6,068 nt of DNA from Spirochaetaceae bacterium. GTDB taxonomy: Bacteria; Spirochaetota; Spirochaetia; B11-G9. Below are positions 5,736 through 6,068 of the stretch, in pieces; within the stretch, counting starts at the first letter, position 1; each line of letters opens with the position of its first letter. Below the pieces are notes generated by a model that saw only the letters and a list, made by a program, of their open reading frames with translations, was not told the origin of the DNA and searched no databases. The translations under genes and the position numbers were made by a program. Where the stretch lies: positions 1-6,068 of the forward strand of contig DAOVSY010000187.1 in assembly GCA_030633365.1 (NCBI GenBank), written 5' to 3'.

Positions 5736-6068
5736 AATAACAGGGATAGGGTAATTATATTTAGATCACTATCGGTTACCTGATCCATGTGGGAATCAAA
5801 ATAGATTTGTTGTTCCTTACAGGCTTCCTGCATGTATGATAAATAATGTAAGCCAAGATCAGAATTAAATTCATTTTCCGACTCATCCTGATAAAAATCT
5901 ATTAGTGATTTTTTATTAATATCAACAGTTTTCTGATCTATTATTTTTTGCTTTAGTTTTTTATACTCATTATCTTTATTGTAGATCATTATCTGCAGTT
6001 TATTCTCTGTTCCAATAGAGTTTGCATTACCTCTAATTTTCCATGAGAGAGTCAGGTATTCATTTCGG
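5729..6068 (-). CDS. C-terminal 112 residues of an unrecognised protein, possibly GHKL-like regulator
   Basis: The frame stays open to the window edge, with (partial) RNEYLTLSWKIRGN before the internal ATG at 5987-5989, so this is the tail of a longer protein rather than an 86-residue gene. I do not recognise it firmly. What can be seen is soluble and rich in charged residues, alternating short strands (YLTLSWKIRG, KLQIMIYN) and helices (EYKKLKQKII, KKSLIDFYQD). It then has SDLGLHYLSYMQEAC and a closing strand NIITLSLLF. The order of strand, helix, a Leu/Tyr-containing helix, an LGL turn, helix and final strand resembles the C-terminal half of GHKL-type ATPases such as SiaB-like kinases. Such proteins often sit beside SpoIIE-type phosphatases like its convergent neighbour. 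This is inference at low confidence. The TAG stop lies inside the GTAGGGGCAC palindrome. Confidence 0.6.
   Translation of the reverse strand, partial: RNEYLTLSWKIRGNANSIGTENKLQIMIYNKDNEYKKLKQKIIDQKTVDINKKSLIDFYQDESENEFNSDLGLHYLSYMQEACKEQQIYFDSHMDQVTDSDLNIITLSLLFQ

Noticed and set aside
5736..5756. AATAACAGGGATAGGGTAAT resembles a homing endonuclease (I-SceI) site
   Set aside because: The blocks are in a different order and spacing from the real 18-base site. The stretch encodes the final strand (ITLSLLF) of the minus-strand gene, so it is read as a coding coincidence.

Overview
This AT-rich bacterial window holds five protein genes, three complete and one cut off at each edge. Their orientations alternate strictly: minus, plus, minus, plus, minus. 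The best guess for the source is a low-GC spirochaete (Spirochaetota). This rests on the style of the HAMP-GAF-SpoIIE phosphatase, in particular its GAF insert with GLLPPLF and GETIIGKAVETG. It is a judgement from recognition, not a database result; the TrmH protein alone would also suit Bacteroidota.

Layout: 1-1100 (minus) is the N-terminal 366 residues of a UMF1/Atg22-type MFS transporter. 1101-1352 is a divergent spacer with an AGGCT-rich inverted repeat. 1353-2576 (plus) is an archaeal-type cofactor-independent phosphoglycerate mutase family enzyme (ApgM; a homoserine kinase role has been proposed for some relatives) with a TTG start. 2577-2738 is a convergent spacer filled by an inverted pair of a short repeat unit. 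2739-3416 (minus) is TrmH/SpoU, the tRNA Gm18 methyltransferase. 3417-3564 is a divergent spacer with a second copy of the AGGCT-rich repeat. 3565-5694 (plus) is a membrane-bound HAMP-GAF-PP2C (SpoIIE-type) serine/threonine phosphatase. 5695-5728 is a very short convergent spacer lying inside a perfect 15-bp hairpin. 5729-6068 (minus) is the C-terminal 112 residues of an unrecognised protein, possibly a GHKL-like ATPase or partner-switching regulator.

How they work together: no two neighbours share a strand, so no operon is visible and each gene is probably transcribed alone or with genes outside the window. The transporter, mutase and tRNA methylase are housekeeping genes. The phosphatase is a signalling output protein whose substrate, normally a phosphorylated STAS anti-anti-sigma protein or a SiaC-like protein, is not visible here.

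The most interesting signal is between the genes. Every spacer is occupied by a repeat, and the repeat type follows gene orientation: AGGCT/heptamer-like inverted repeats in both divergent spacers, and GTAGGGGCAC-containing palindromic repeats in both convergent spacers. In the convergent spacers the repeats run into the genes and supply the stop codons of three of the four converging reading frames. No mobile element with a transposase, CRISPR array, tRNA, rRNA or convincing new defence system was seen.
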